Made by a program: the position numbers and the translations under genes
Assembly (NCBI GenBank): GCA_030407085.1
Contig: CM059586.1
Coordinates: forward strand, 28,073,501 to 28,137,500
Reading direction: 5' to 3'
DNA length: 64,000 bases
DNA from: Trichopria drosophilae
Lineage: Eukaryota > Arthropoda > Insecta > Hymenoptera > Diapriidae
The notes under the pieces: model-generated
Databases searched by the model: none
The model's input: only the letters and a program-made list of their open reading frames with translations
Told to the model about the DNA's origin: nothing
Part shown: piece after piece, positions 22,930 through 33,526 of the stretch
Numbering within the stretch: position 1 is the first letter of the stretch
Layout of the letters: each line of letters begins with the position of its first letter

Positions 22930-23182
22930 GGGTTGTTTTTTTGGTGCATAATTTTAATTTTTCTAACAATTTTTTTCTGATGACAGAAACGCGTCTCCTC
23001 GATCAGAAATATTGCAATTATTGCTAAAAAATTCTCAATCTTTTTATGATGGTAAAGATGGAAAAGCTGGATGATTTTAAGATTGTGGACAAAATAAAGA
23101 CTGATAAAATGGAAAGATTCGATACGCCTGGAGTTGAACCCGGGACCTTTCCGGTCGAAGTCTCTTGCGACTAAAACCTTTA
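22930..23182 (-). mobile_element. tRNA-derived SINE, copy A
   Basis: The tRNA-like head is at the right end, read on the minus strand. TAGTCGCAAGAG (rc of 23162-23173) fits an A box, and GGTTCAACTCC (rc of 23130-23140) is an essentially perfect B box, as in GTCCCGGGTTCAACTCCAGG. The body and 3' end (22930-23080) match the copy at 39.34-39.52 kb, including TTTCTGTCATCAGAAAAAAA and the terminal AATTAAAATTATGCA. RNA polymerase III would transcribe it, with retrotransposition by a partner LINE, as is usual for SINEs. Confidence 0.7.
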
Positions 23183-24600
23183 ATGGTCCTCATTTTTTGT
23201 AAATCTTGAAACAATCTAACCTTTTGAACTTGGCTTAACATTAACATTGAAATAATTAAGAAATGATTGATTGCAATAACTAAGTCATCAGTTAAAAAGA
23301 GGAAGAATTCGGTAATAATAACTGCAATTTGGGATATTTTGGATTAAACAATTAGTACAAGAAAATTTCATTCCAAGTAATAATAGTAATTTAGAAGTTT
23401 GTAATGATAAAAAAATGTGATATAAATAAATTTTAACTGATGCATTATTGTGGTTACGCTTATTTTCCAAATAATTGTTGGCTTAACGAGTATTGAACTT
23501 ATCTTAGAAATGTCATAAGAAATGAACAGAAAATCATGCTATGTTTGATAACTAACATTTAAACACTTTTTTATAGAAAATAATGCATCAATTAAAATTA
23601 TTTTTTAACATAGTGAATTGCAATTAAGGGAAGAATATTAAAAATGTATTATATATATAATTTACACATTGTAATAAACAAGAAACCTCTATGGGTGGTC
23701 AGGTACCGGTCACTATTTCGTAACCGGGACATTTACCTTAAGGGATTTAATATGGGTGATGGAATTTTTAAAAATTTTCGAGAAACATTGATAAATAAAT
23801 ATATTAAATACCCAAAATATTTTTTTCCATTTCTGATATAAAATAATTCATTCATAGAATTACCTTTCGAAAGAAGATGAATAAGAAGATTATTCGATTG
23901 CATTTATCACACTGTATACTAAACCGCCGCTATTTGTTCTAGTCACCTTGAAATAATTGTTGAAACTATTTCTTATATTTTTCTGTTCTTCTTATTTTCT
24001 ATTGCGACAATCGCATTTTAAAATGTTTGTTTTCCCATTATATAAACGTTTATTACCAAAGAATTCTGTTTTATATGACTTTATATTAAACTAGCCTGAC
24101 AAAATACAATTTTGCTTTGTATTCATGAAAAAAACAAATAAATGTACAAATAAAAAAAAATTTACTAATTTAGTTCCGGTCAGTGAGTAAGAAATTTAAA
24201 TGTGTTTGATGAATCTGCAAGATTATCTATTTAATCTCTTTTCGTCAGAATCTTCTTTTTTATTTTACTATTACGACCATTACTTCCGCAAAAAAAAAAC
24301 ATTTTGCTTAGATTAATCTTAAGTTAAAATATCTATCCCTAAATATTCAAAAAAAAATCCAGAAAAGTTCATGTTTAGCTGCGTTGATATAAAATCATTA
24401 TATTTTTTTAATCTTTAAATGAGTTGATTTTTTTAAAAAACATTAAATATATCAACAATTTATTTACTCGTCAAACATTTATGGATCTGCAGACCTTTTT
24501 AATGTATTCTTTCACTTAAAAAAAAGGCAATTAAAGTAAACGGACATTTGCCTAATGGGAACTATATATTTTATAGTTTCTATACCTGCATTTACTTTAA
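23183..24600. other. AT-rich non-coding stretch
   Basis: Nothing beyond low-complexity AT sequence is supported. The short plus-strand frame at 23644-23841 has no recognisable features. Confidence 0.4.
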
Positions 24601-24780
24601 CTAAGTTATTTTCTAAAATATTAGAGTGAAAATTCATACTTTACGGAAAATTGATTAGCTTTAGTCAAAAAGTGAATTCTCTGCATGGAATGAACATTTA
24701 TTCTTTCACTCATTTATTATGGAGTGAAAATTCATTCTTTACTAAATATTCTTCTGCTATAATATTTAGTTTCCACCGAA
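24601..24780. repeat. Short motif cluster GAGTGAAAATTCAT-CTTTAC
   Basis: AGAGTGAAAATTCATACTTT (about 24624) and GGAGTGAAAATTCATTCTTT (about 24721) are near-identical words. A mirrored CTTTCACTC sits between them. The same theme occurs at 7340 and at 26790-26850 (CACTCTACACGGAGTGGAAA ... TTTTTAAAGAATG). These look like terminal pieces of one short MITE family. Confidence 0.45.
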
Positions 24781-24820
24781 GATGGAGTATTTTACTATAT
24801 TAGTAAACATACTTGGCATA

Positions 24821-25036
24821 CCCAGATAACAGAATAAAAAATAGTTCAGAATGATCTCATAATGTGTTCTGTAGAGGTCGGATGCGTCCAATTGTAAGAT
24901 TTTTCTGAGCTTGAGGTCGTAATGATCTCATAATGATATCAAGTTCAGAAAACCCTCTTAATTTGATGTATCCGACCTCTTATAGAACACATTATGAGAA
25001 CATTCTGAACTATTTTTTATTCTGCTCTCATCAGGG
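24821..25036. mobile_element. Hairpin MITE, 216 bp, nearly palindromic along its whole length
   Basis: The left end CCCAGATAACAGAATAAAAA is mirrored by the right end, which reads CCCTGATGAGAGCAGAATAA in reverse complement. Pairing continues inward through TAGTTCAGAATG(A/T)TCTCATAATG, TGTTCT-TA-GAGGTCGGAT and TTTTCTGA(G/A)CTTGA until only a short centre remains near 24925. The whole segment can fold as one long stem. No transposase and no clear target-site duplication are visible. The low arm divergence suggests it is relatively young. Confidence 0.85.
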
Positions 25037-25039
25037 AAT

Positions 25040-25819
25040 TATCAAATAATTAAATTGATAAATAGTATTTTTCGATGCATGTGCATCAAATATGATTTTA
25101 AACACCGCTGCTTATCAGCGGTGTCAATGTCAAAATCAAATTCGTATGTACGAGTATCCAACCTTATTTTTGAATAATACCATGCGTAAAATTCGTGCGC
25201 CCTTTTTTTATAGGTCAAATATGATGAGTGATCGGTGAGTCCGGACACGAGTAGAACCGACGGAATGCACTAGTGCGTGAAATCGTATTTTGCGCACGAA
25301 AAACGGTACAATAGGATTTTATGCATAGTATATCAACAAAATATTTTATTTTCTTTACTAGGTAGATTATGAATCGGAAATAATCCCAAATAATTTTACC
25401 TGATGAAAATACATCAAATTATTGAATGCAGGTTATATTCGAAACTGATCGTATACATAACCTCATATGCAAAGTACCGCAGTTTTACGATTAAATAGTA
25501 ATTTAAAATATTTCTGAATAGTATCGGATAAGTAATGCATGTGATAACCTCTTTTCATAATAAAAATAACTATTCTATGGTGAAGTTTATGATTTCGCAT
25601 TGGATAAAGGGAGAAATAACATCCTATTATGTATAACTTTTTTATGTTGTTAAATGCTACTATTAGTAGATACTATTTTTACTATTTTTTTTATGGTTTT
25701 ATTTTTTTCTCTGTTTATATAGATTGTTGGGTATCCCAAATGTAGTTAATTTACCAAATATTGTTATCAGCATCCGAAATAAATAAAAAATGTTCTGAAC
25801 AATTATTTCATATCAGTAA
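25040..25819. other. AT-rich stretch, nothing recognised
   Basis: A short palindromic-looking 'accgctgcttatcagcggt' lies at about 25104-25122. No gene or repeat is supported. Confidence 0.35.
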
Positions 25820-25853
25820 TTCTCTCTTCGCCGGTACAGACTGAGACAAAAGT

Positions 25854-26171
25854 ATGCCTTCTAGAGAAGAACCTTTTCACTCGTCATTCCAAGTAAAGTT
25901 CCTCTCGGAGAAGAATTCGTCGCGTGTGCTAGACAATACAACACGCGCTATCGCTTTAGCGAATAGATACAAAACAGCTCTCGATCTTTATCATCTTGAT
26001 CGCGGCGTGCAAAAGGTACTCGCCGGGTGGCGAAATGACAAATCGAGAATGCTTGCGGCGTCTTGGCATAAACGTGCGCGAACGAAAGAACGCGGTCGCT
26101 TTAATAGCTTCGGACTCTCAGTTCGCCGTGTAGTTAAAAAAAAACATAAAAGGGCGAATAACGAAAGGTGA
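25854..26171 (+). CDS. Weak candidate ORF, 105 codons, basic product
   Basis: An ATG-initiated frame gives a lysine/arginine-rich product starting MPSREEPFHSSFQVKFLSEK and ending RRVVKKKHKRANNER. The basic tail recalls nucleolar or ribosomal proteins only in composition, and no domain is recognisable. The frame lies in the G+C-richer block, where stop codons are rarer, and the opposite strand is also open for similar lengths, so chance is a good explanation. No splice signals or promoter were tied to it. Confidence 0.15.
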   Translation: MPSREEPFHSSFQVKFLSEKNSSRVLDNTTRAIALANRYKTALDLYHLDRGVQKVLAGWRNDKSRMLAASWHKRARTKERGRFNSFGLSVRRVVKKKHKRANNER

Positions 26172-26194
26172 AACAAAAAGATGGAATGAGAAAA

Positions 26195-26224
26195 ATGGCG
26201 GAACAAAGAGAAAGAGAGTGAGAG
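26195..26224 (+). promoter_or_regulatory. GAGA-type cluster beside a GCCAT word
   Basis: ATGGC (reverse complement GCCAT, the core bound by Pho/YY1-type proteins) is followed by AAAGAGAAAGAGAGTGAGAG, which offers several GAGAG words. In flies this pairing is typical of Polycomb response elements and GAGA-factor-bound promoters. Here it is only a motif match. Confidence 0.25.
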
Positions 26225-29200
26225 CGTTGCAATAACATCCATCTTGAGATTGACTCATTTTCGCAAGAGTGAAATTTACTCTCCTCCGAGGAAAATCTGA
26301 AGAAGAAATAGTTGTAACACACGTCTCCAAGAACTAGGATAAAAGAAAAATACGGTTGACCTTGGATGCGCCGATACTCGAATACTTCGAATAACCACTC
26401 ATCAGTATTGTTCGTGTTAAGAAGAATGATAAGGCATTCGAATGCCAATGATGTCGGCAAGTCAAAGCGAGCGTGTCAACGAATTGCGCTTGAGTTTCGA
26501 TGAATTATTCCCGGATGTCATTATGACATTTTCATGAACATATCTTGTTCATCTTGTCACGACGACCGTCATCCGGCTGTGGACACATTTTTAACTCAAA
26601 TTTGTCTAATATCGATCGTGATATAATACCTAATTTGATGAATGTTCAGAAATACCATCCATTATTTTTAATTGATATTTAGTAACCACTGTGGTTGCGG
26701 TTGCGAGAATGCTCCAGTCTACTGCTTATTGGTCTTGCGATGAACTTTCAAGGCCATTTTGGAGGGATTTTTTTTACCGCAGTGAAATGGTGAATTCTCA
26801 CTCTACACGGAGTGGAAATCAACTTTTTAAAGAATGAATAATGTTTGCGCAAATAGTGTTTCATCTGCGTCACTCATACATATCCATGAAGGATTAGAAA
26901 AGTTCAAAATGCGCATTTTAATGGTTACTAGTTTCAGAGATCTACAATGAAAATCGGGTGGTGCATTCTGCACTAGCTACCAGCAATGCCAGTAAGATTC
27001 AGGGTCGCGTTAATTACACCCGATGCCACTTCACCGAGTGCTTGAGCAATTAGATGGCGAGTGTTGTGATACCCAGTAGTTAGCGGGAGAAGTTAAGCAC
27101 GGAATCACGTTTAATTGTGTCGAGCATTATTTATGCGCTCACTAAAGACGACGGCAACTCGATCTCGCAAATCTCAGTATTCGTGATATAAATGAGTCTA
27201 ATATTATGAAAATTACTATGATTATTCGTAGCGCAATCGCGTCTTGCGCTTCTGTATCGTGGCATTAAAAGAGGCGCTGATGTTGCCGCGCCACTTAACC
27301 GCGATTAGAAATACTTAACGTACATCGCGTCATTTCCGTCGGTGACATAACCAAAGGTTCCATGGGAAAAAAGTGCAGGAAAAGCGAATTATTCAACCTA
27401 AATATGCTCTGTTCGCTGTTTATTATTCTGGCGGTTTCGCCTTAGCGACGGATACGCACCTTAAAAATGCGTCGTGCAGGAATGCTTCTTAGTTTATCGC
27501 CTGTGCGTTCTTCGTGATTTATTTTCCATTTTTAATTTCTTTGCCAGGTTTCCGCCGCGAACGACTTTCACGTACACCGATGCACTGCGCGGGCCACTTG
27601 CGCAAGAAGTAAATTTCACTTTTAATTTGAAATTAAACAATTTCTTTCAGACGTATATACGTCAAAGCGAATCATTTCGAGTGGCAGACAAAAGAAACTC
27701 TCAGCACCATAAATATTCACGAGACAGTGCAATTATGATCTTCGAAGAATCGCGACGTTCGCCAGGCGACAAAAACCACGAAATGCTAATCGTCGCTGGT
27801 TTCGGTCGCCGAGGGAGAGGAAACCTTTAATGGCTTCCAGGAGGACGAGGTCCGAGTGCCATCACGTACGCTGTGAATATATAAGCGACGATTCTTACTA
27901 TCGATCGAAGAAGCAGGTGTCTTTTCGTACGTGATCGGATTTTCTCGAGATTATTGTCTTTGGGTCAACTCTCTGGCAAATCTCCACGCGAATGTGCGTG
28001 CCGGAGCTGTCGTCGTATTTCATATTCCCTACAGTCTAGGATGAGTCAACGTTTGACAGCGAAACCTGTCGTCAACAACAAAAGATAAATAATATCGCAA
28101 GATAATTGACTCTCAACGAGAATGAAACAGTCCCGCTCTTAACCGGAAAGTTATGATGAAGTGCATACATATCTCGCACACACAAAATGGAAATGTTTCG
28201 TCCAGTACCACTTTGACAACTGTCAGTGTTACAGTCTATGGCAAGACTAGTCTCAGTATTGTCGCATTCTCGTCGTTAGGAGCCTCAATGATGCTGAATA
28301 AAGCATGAAATCTGACAGTCCTGACGATTCATCAATAATACTGACCTAACAATTTACTTTTAGTTTGATACCAAGTTTGAACCCAAGACCGAAATCCTAA
28401 AGTTTATCACGACCGCAAAGATCTGAGTGCAGACATAAAAATATAAAGCAAAACTTAACTCGTAAATCGTTGAAAAACGAGCAATACCGTAACTTGGCGA
28501 TTAAGTTAAGTTTTGTTATTAAATAAGTATATATCAGACGACACCTGTATGGATGTTCGATTAGAGGAAAATAATAACCGATAATGGCATAGTAGGGTAT
28601 TAAATTGGTCGATAATAATTTTAACTAGATGGACAGCCATAATCACTATAGGACGTTAATCGGAGAAGTGTCGTAAACGGATCATCAGTCACTAAAGCGA
28701 AATGTGCGCCGTCAACGAACCGTGTCTCAAGTGGATCACCGCAGTGACGAGTTATTGATACTATAAATGCTTCCGTCCAAATGAAAAATTATAGCGTATT
28801 TAGAACCGGAAATACGACGTGCATCTTTACCAGTTTGACGTCAAAGAGTCTAATTATGAATTAAATATTTTTTATACAGAAATATAAAAATTTTCGCCTG
28901 CGTCGTACAATTATGTGACCCCTTCGACGACTCGTCGGTTCGTTAAGATCTTATTTTTGTCGTCAGAGAGTCGTCCAAAATCTTCGAGGCGTGGCCGTAG
29001 CACGTTGTGAAACAAGTTCGTTCATTAGAGAGACACGGCGTTATTACGGGAGATGTCTAAGCAACCGTAAGTTGCGCAAAGCTGCATCAGCAGCCGCACC
29101 TTCCTCGTTCGACATAATAATTCATTTAACGGGCGCAATGCCCAGCTAACAGTCGTAACAGAGCATATATACCCCGTGTCGTATTCGCGTGCGTTTTAAC

Positions 29201-29759
29201 GACGTGTGGGAAAAACGTTCCTAAAGTCGTATTTATCGCGACTTGAGTGGAGAGAAATAGTGGGACCCCGGGACGTCTTTGATGGGGTCTTGAGGAAAAA
29301 CGCATACGGCGTTTCAATCTCCGAACCCGAGTGTAAACATGCTTTTTTCGTCGTTTACGTAACGACCTTCTGAAACGGCGATTTTATTACATACTGGGCG
29401 AACTGCATTATCTCCGTTGCGGAAGTCCGCGTATGCAGAGTTGGCGATGACTTAGGGACTTTGGAAAAAATCTTCTTCATTGCCTTGGACTGTTCACAAA
29501 ATTATTTCCGTATTTAAAGCAGTAAATCTCACCAGCCTTTGATCGTTGACGGTTCATTTGAAAGGTCTGGTCGTTAGACAACAAAACGAAGAACATTCCT
29601 GTCGGTCGAATGATTTTTTCCTGTCCCCTCGTTAGTTGTCAATCGCCTATGGAGCTATAGTATTAAATCGTTGAGAAGCAATTTCGTAAATACGATACCT
29701 TTTTACGCGGTATCTGATTGAAAGAAATACGATGTACTTCGGCTGGAGGGCTTTTCTAA

Positions 29760-30070
29760 TTGACTGTTTCTGCTTCGTTTTATAAAAATTTCATTAGTTT
29801 CATTAACTTCAATTCTGTACAGTCGGTGCATTATTTTTATTCATTTAATGCTATGCGTTGACTTCATTCCGTTAATTATGTTCATTCACTCTGGACGTTC
29901 CGTTCCTTTCATTCATGTAGAACATTTTCTTCCGTTTACTTCAATTCTTTTGTGGACTTTTGAATTGGTTCCAGTCTTATTTCATTCAATCCATTTATTG
30001 AATTTTTTGCACTGAATTTCTTCGGTGCGTTTATTCTTCATTCTATTTTAGACTTATAACTTATATCAAC
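29760..30070 (+). repeat. TTCATT-rich pyrimidine tract
   Basis: Words such as TTCATTAACTTCAATTC, TTCATTCCGTTAATT and TTCATTCACTC recur without a fixed period over 300 bp, giving a strong T/C bias on the plus strand. A similar tract is at 36180-36600. It may be an old, degenerate short-period repeat. Confidence 0.4.
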
Positions 30071-30770
30071 TTCTATAGCTTATTCCTATAACGCATCAAA
30101 TCATTCTCGTTGTAAATTTGAATAATACGAAATGATGGTATGGAAGGTAATATGCACCAAAGAGAAAATGGAGAAGGCGATCATAGATTTAAACTAACCT
30201 CGAAGATATACGTTCTTCCAGAATTACGGTATAGCAGCTACACGTTCACAGAATAATATAAATTGGAGAAAGCTACTTCATTTGTTTCAAAAAATAATAC
30301 GTCATATTGTAATCAGAGAAAAATTGAATTTGTGAAAATTACAATTGAATAAAATCTGTCAATACGTAGCAATAAGTCTAACTGATGATGGAAGTTGGAT
30401 GATAGAAGTTGGCAGTGAAACTTCACGTATTTCTTTCGAAAGTAAATTATTTTGCTTCTTCATTACAGCATAGTGATTACGATATCAATAAAAGTTAGAG
30501 ATTGTTGTTAATGCAAATGTGTATGGCTGGTTTAATAGAGTAATAAATCAGAAAAATCATTTATTTTAAAAATAATTTTTCATTATTTACTAAATTTCAA
30601 GGATTTTAGAGTACACAAAACCGAATAGATTTTTTGGCAAAAACTTTTCAAAAATTAAATGACATTTTAACAAATTTCAAAATGACGACTAAAACACGGC
30701 ACCTTTTCCTGTTATCAGACAGAAGCGGCTTCCAATAAAAATCTATGCCCGTAGTGACGGTTCACTTGGG
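30071..30770. other. AT-rich stretch leading into a dispersed repeat
   Basis: No gene is seen. 'aaatttcaaaatgacgacta' at 30674 probably begins the decayed repeat annotated next. Confidence 0.35.
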
Positions 30771-30985
30771 ATGGTCACTTGGGGTTTTTAAAATTTTAAA
30801 ATGGTGGATCAATATGGCGGATAACAAAATTTAAACCCGGTAGTAAACAGGGGTTTTTAAGCTCGCTGACTATGATTCTGGTAATAAATTTTCAAAATTC
30901 TGAATGGCGGGTCCAATATTTCCGACCACAATTTTTGACAACAGATCGCTAATTACTAACCCGGTTTTTGATATTCAATAATTCA
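30771..30985 (+). repeat. 'tggcggatccaatatgg' dispersed repeat, copy 2
   Basis: AAATTTTAAAATGGTGGATC with AATATGGCGGAT (30790-30822), then GGGTTTTTAAGCTCGCTGAC (30851), TTTTCAAAATTCTGAATGGC and GGGTCCAATATTTCCG (30889-30925). The order, A-rich run then ATGGCGGATCCAATATGGCGG then GGGTTTTTGGGGTCGCTGA, is that of a widespread degenerate repeat unit and matches the copies at 44.6-45.0 and 59.9-60.45 kb. Confidence 0.65.
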
Positions 30986-30989
30986 GAAT

Positions 30990-31189
30990 TCGTCCCGAAA
31001 TTAGCTTTCAAAATGGCTCCCACACGATACCTATTGCCGTTTAAGATATTATTCCGCCTTTCAACCCTTGGCGTTAAATCCACATTCAACGGATAGATTT
31101 GTTCAAAAATCGTTTGACATATTTCGGAATTCTTTAAAAAAAAGTTTACAAAAGTTATTCGGGGGTTTCCATACTTTTGCCTCACCATG
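30990..31189 (-). mobile_element. Tc1/mariner-like element end
   Basis: Read on the minus strand, CATGGTGAGGCAAAAGTATG then GAAACCCCCGAATAAC begins right beside a TA (31190-31191). GGnGGnnAAAAGTATnGAAAC-type ends with TA targets are typical of Tc1-like transposons in insects. The following 150 bp (…AATATCTTAAACGGCAATAGG...GGGAGCCATTTTG) looks like their 5' untranslated region. No opposite end or transposase is visible, so the copy is truncated. The open frame across it on the minus strand (30949-31188) is probably incidental. Confidence 0.5.
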
Positions 31190-31191
31190 TA

Positions 31192-31379
31192 TATTCGAAA
31201 GTAAATTCCATCCGCAGATTCAATGAATTACATAATATTTTTCCCTCGTATATAACAAATATTGCTATCTAAAACCCATGCACTCAGCAGCTATAAGATC
31301 GATTCTTTGGTATGAAAGGAATATCTTCTCATGTTTCACACAGCGGAAAAATAAAGAAATCCAGGAAGCAGTAGGGGCG
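31192..31379. other. Unassigned spacer
   Basis: Nothing recognised between the mariner-like end and the following G+C-richer block. Confidence 0.3.
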
Positions 31380-31860
31380 CCCCGACGTTTCCTAGTCTGA
31401 AAATCATGGACGTCATTAAAAACGAATCGAGTTCAATTAGTGCCTTTAAATCGGAGTTTCGTGCACGAGCGAAGATCGCTCGGATCAGATGCCCCGGAAT
31501 GCCTAGAATTACATCGGGATTATGGATCGCCAATAGGAAATCGTTGGCTTTCGCTCTCGCGGGTTTCCGCCTATATGGATGTGCGCGAGTTTATTAAGGG
31601 TAGCGATTGCCCTTCGAGACCGGAAATTCAACATCGCAGGAATTCCTATGCGGAATCGGCCGCATATTCGATTTGCGAAATGAAGACCCTTCGGCGGATG
31701 ATGACAGTGAAGGGCCCATTATCCTCAACGTGCATCCCTACAGTCGCGGAAAGGAAATAAACGAGCGCCGCGTGCCGAGTGTAAACAGTAATTACGCGCA
31801 CGTATCGCGAACGCGTAATTGGTTTAGATCTCTGGAAAACGCGATCGGGACTTTTTGTCC
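31380..31860. other. G+C-richer island with overlapping open frames
   Basis: Frames are open on both strands (31336-31533 and 31646-32032 minus; 31440-31760 and 31607-31966 plus). The longest plus-strand frame begins at TTG and reads ...RNEDPSADDDSEGPIILNVH..., acidic then basic. None contains a recognisable domain, and simultaneous openness in several frames is expected from G+C richness. Candidate regulatory DNA or remnant exon; undecided. Confidence 0.3.
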
Positions 31861-31966
31861 TCGTTGCGCCAATTGCAGCTACTGGAATTGCGTACTTGTT
31901 ACTCTGTATTCTATCGAAAATTACGTTATTTTTGGTCGGTTTGTTTTCATGCAATTTACAAATTGA

Positions 31967-32944
31967 CTGATGACGTAAAACAGATCCAAAATAACTGCAT
32001 TTATGACCTGTCCTATATTTTTTTTGCATCAATAGTGAACTAAAATTAAAGAAATTGTTACAATTTGGTAAAGAGGAATGTGAGAGGAAAAAATTAGTAA
32101 TGTATCGAAGTGTTGAATACTACTTAATAAGGACCATGATTATGAGCAGAAATGATGTTTTCGAACTATGGCATATCCCTAGTGGTTGCTATTCCATCGG
32201 GTTCAGACCAGATTCCACCTCTCTATTCTTGGTCCTTGTAACACTGTCATACTTTCAGAGCGGATATTAATCGAATGCTACTACGTTAGTCGACATCATC
32301 ATTAGTCATCGACGGAATCAAGATCGAAATGATTGATTATGGTTTAGGATGCACGTAATGAAGAATTTTATGCCATCTTATTGTCACCTACGATGTATGT
32401 CTAGCGGTACTTTCATGATGTAATGCTGAATATTTTGCTGACTGCTGAGCATGATGAAAACGAAATGTTTGAGGAATGTAAAACAAGTAATTCCCAAACA
32501 TTATTTGAGTAAAATAGTCGTTAACATTACCATATATACCATACATTAGTAAAAATAATTCGTGAAAACATGCGCGATTATTACAAAAAAGGCATTTTAT
32601 TTTGAAGGCGTCAAAAAAACAACTGAATAAATATATATACGTATGTACACTTAATGGCATTAATTCTGCAACTCTCGGTTTCAATACTGCAGAGTCGAAA
32701 TAAAAGCAAATCTGCGGAAATGCATGAACTGTAAAGTGTTTTTACCAAGAGTTGACGCAGTCGCTTCGCTTGAATGTACTCTGCAATTTATAAAAGCAAA
32801 CGGTCTTTGTTACTAGATATATAAAAAGTAATTATTCGACTAATATTCTAGTAACGTCTACGTACATACGAAAGAGTTTACATCCACGTAATATCCTCCA
32901 TCATTTTCCGCTGCAAATGTTACCATTTCCTAGTAGGAGTAACT
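31967..32944. other. AT-rich non-coding stretch
   Basis: No convincing feature. Minus-strand frame 32388-32684 and plus-strand frame 32055-32270 are unremarkable. Confidence 0.35.
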
Positions 32945-33183
32945 AATTGTAACAAATAATATTTACCCTTTTGGTTTCTCGCCTTCCTCTCCCATCTCAT
33001 TATATTTATCAAAGAAAAGGGGAGCTCCCATTCCCTCAATTGCGTTATGTTCGTGACGTCACAACAGGCCCTTCCTGAGGCCCAGCCCGCAAGGTGGGGG
33101 AAAAAGCGAACGGTGCCAGGTAAATATAATGAGATGGAACCGGGAAAATATGGCGAGGCGGAATTATACCGTGACTCTGCTTT
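32945..33183 (+). mobile_element. pogo-like MITE family P, decayed copy
   Basis: The interior matches the intact copy at 33527-33790 in the same orientation: TCTCGCCTTCC, TTATATTTATCAAAGAAAAG, GGGGAGC, CGTGACGTCACA, CAGGCCCTTCCTGAGGC, CCCGCAAGGTGGG. The ends are eroded: the left reads only ATATTTACCC and the right ACCGTGACTCTGC where an intact copy has ACCAGGACTCTACTG. The open frames on both strands across 32920-33320 are by-products of this element. Confidence 0.8.
33054..33061. promoter_or_regulatory. CRE-like palindrome TGACGTCA inside the MITE
   Basis: A perfect TGACGTCA, the CREB/ATF recognition palindrome, lies in the centre of this MITE copy. The same site is present in the second copy at 33645-33652 and altered to TGAAGTCA in the inverted copy at 46.98 kb. 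Confidence 0.5.
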
Positions 33184-33526
33184 ATCGAGTATACAAACGT
33201 TAAGATGGTCATACCTTTGTGACAAAGAATCGCAGCTCGAAAATAGTAAACAAAAGACACAAATATTGGTCGCATTCTGTACCTAACCTCAAATCTAACA
33301 AAAAAAAATGCATTTTTCAAATCCTAACGCAATTGGTCAATTCTGACTTCCGATTCAGATTGTTCCATAAAATGACTTCAGAAATGATGGACATCTTCTC
33401 CAAAACAACCAACACCTGTATTTAATCAAAATTTAGTTATTAAAAAATCAATTCAAATATAAGATTCCCTGTTTATTTAACCATAGTTAAAAGAAAACAG
33501 CGGGAATCTGAGTCATTATTTAGTTA
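33184..33526. other. AT-rich spacer between two MITE copies
   Basis: About 340 bp of unremarkable sequence separates the two same-strand MITE copies. Confidence 0.4.

Larger units (their letters stand above)
25820..29720. other. Large G+C-richer, repeat-poor block; candidate regulatory DNA
   Basis: This 3.9-kb stretch is noticeably richer in CG-containing words, contains none of the window's transposon families apart from a short motif at 26.8 kb, and has no convincing exon. TTAAT/TAAT words, GAGA-like runs and a TATATAAGCGACG site (about 27877) occur. Blocks such as 27000-27350 and 28960-29450 look like the constrained non-coding DNA near developmental genes in insects. That is inference; conservation cannot be judged here. 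Confidence 0.4.

Noticed and set aside
23127..23182. Functional tRNA gene
   Set aside because: A and B boxes match well, but acceptor and anticodon stems do not close and the segment continues into a repeated SINE body.
25991..26460. Minus-strand frames of 70-108 codons
   Set aside because: They are phenylalanine/serine-rich because the opposite strand is GA-rich, and overlap one another in different frames.
27059..27110. 5S rRNA-like segment
   Set aside because: GAAGTTAAGCA matches a 5S rRNA word, but the surrounding bases do not follow the 5S sequence or its internal promoter.
27474..27830. 118-codon frame as a gene
   Set aside because: It starts at GTG and has no domain or splice context; likely composition in a G+C-richer block.
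27870..27910. Core promoter at TATATAAGCGACG
   Set aside because: The TATA-like word is convincing alone, but no initiator, transcript or ORF follows at a suitable distance.
31607..31966. 119-codon plus-strand frame as an exon
   Set aside because: It starts at TTG and an opposite-strand frame of 128 codons is equally open; no acceptor or donor signal fits it. Kept only as part of an undecided island.
32920..33320. Overlapping frames of 79-101 codons
   Set aside because: They arise from the interior of a decayed MITE copy that is G+C-richer than its flanks.
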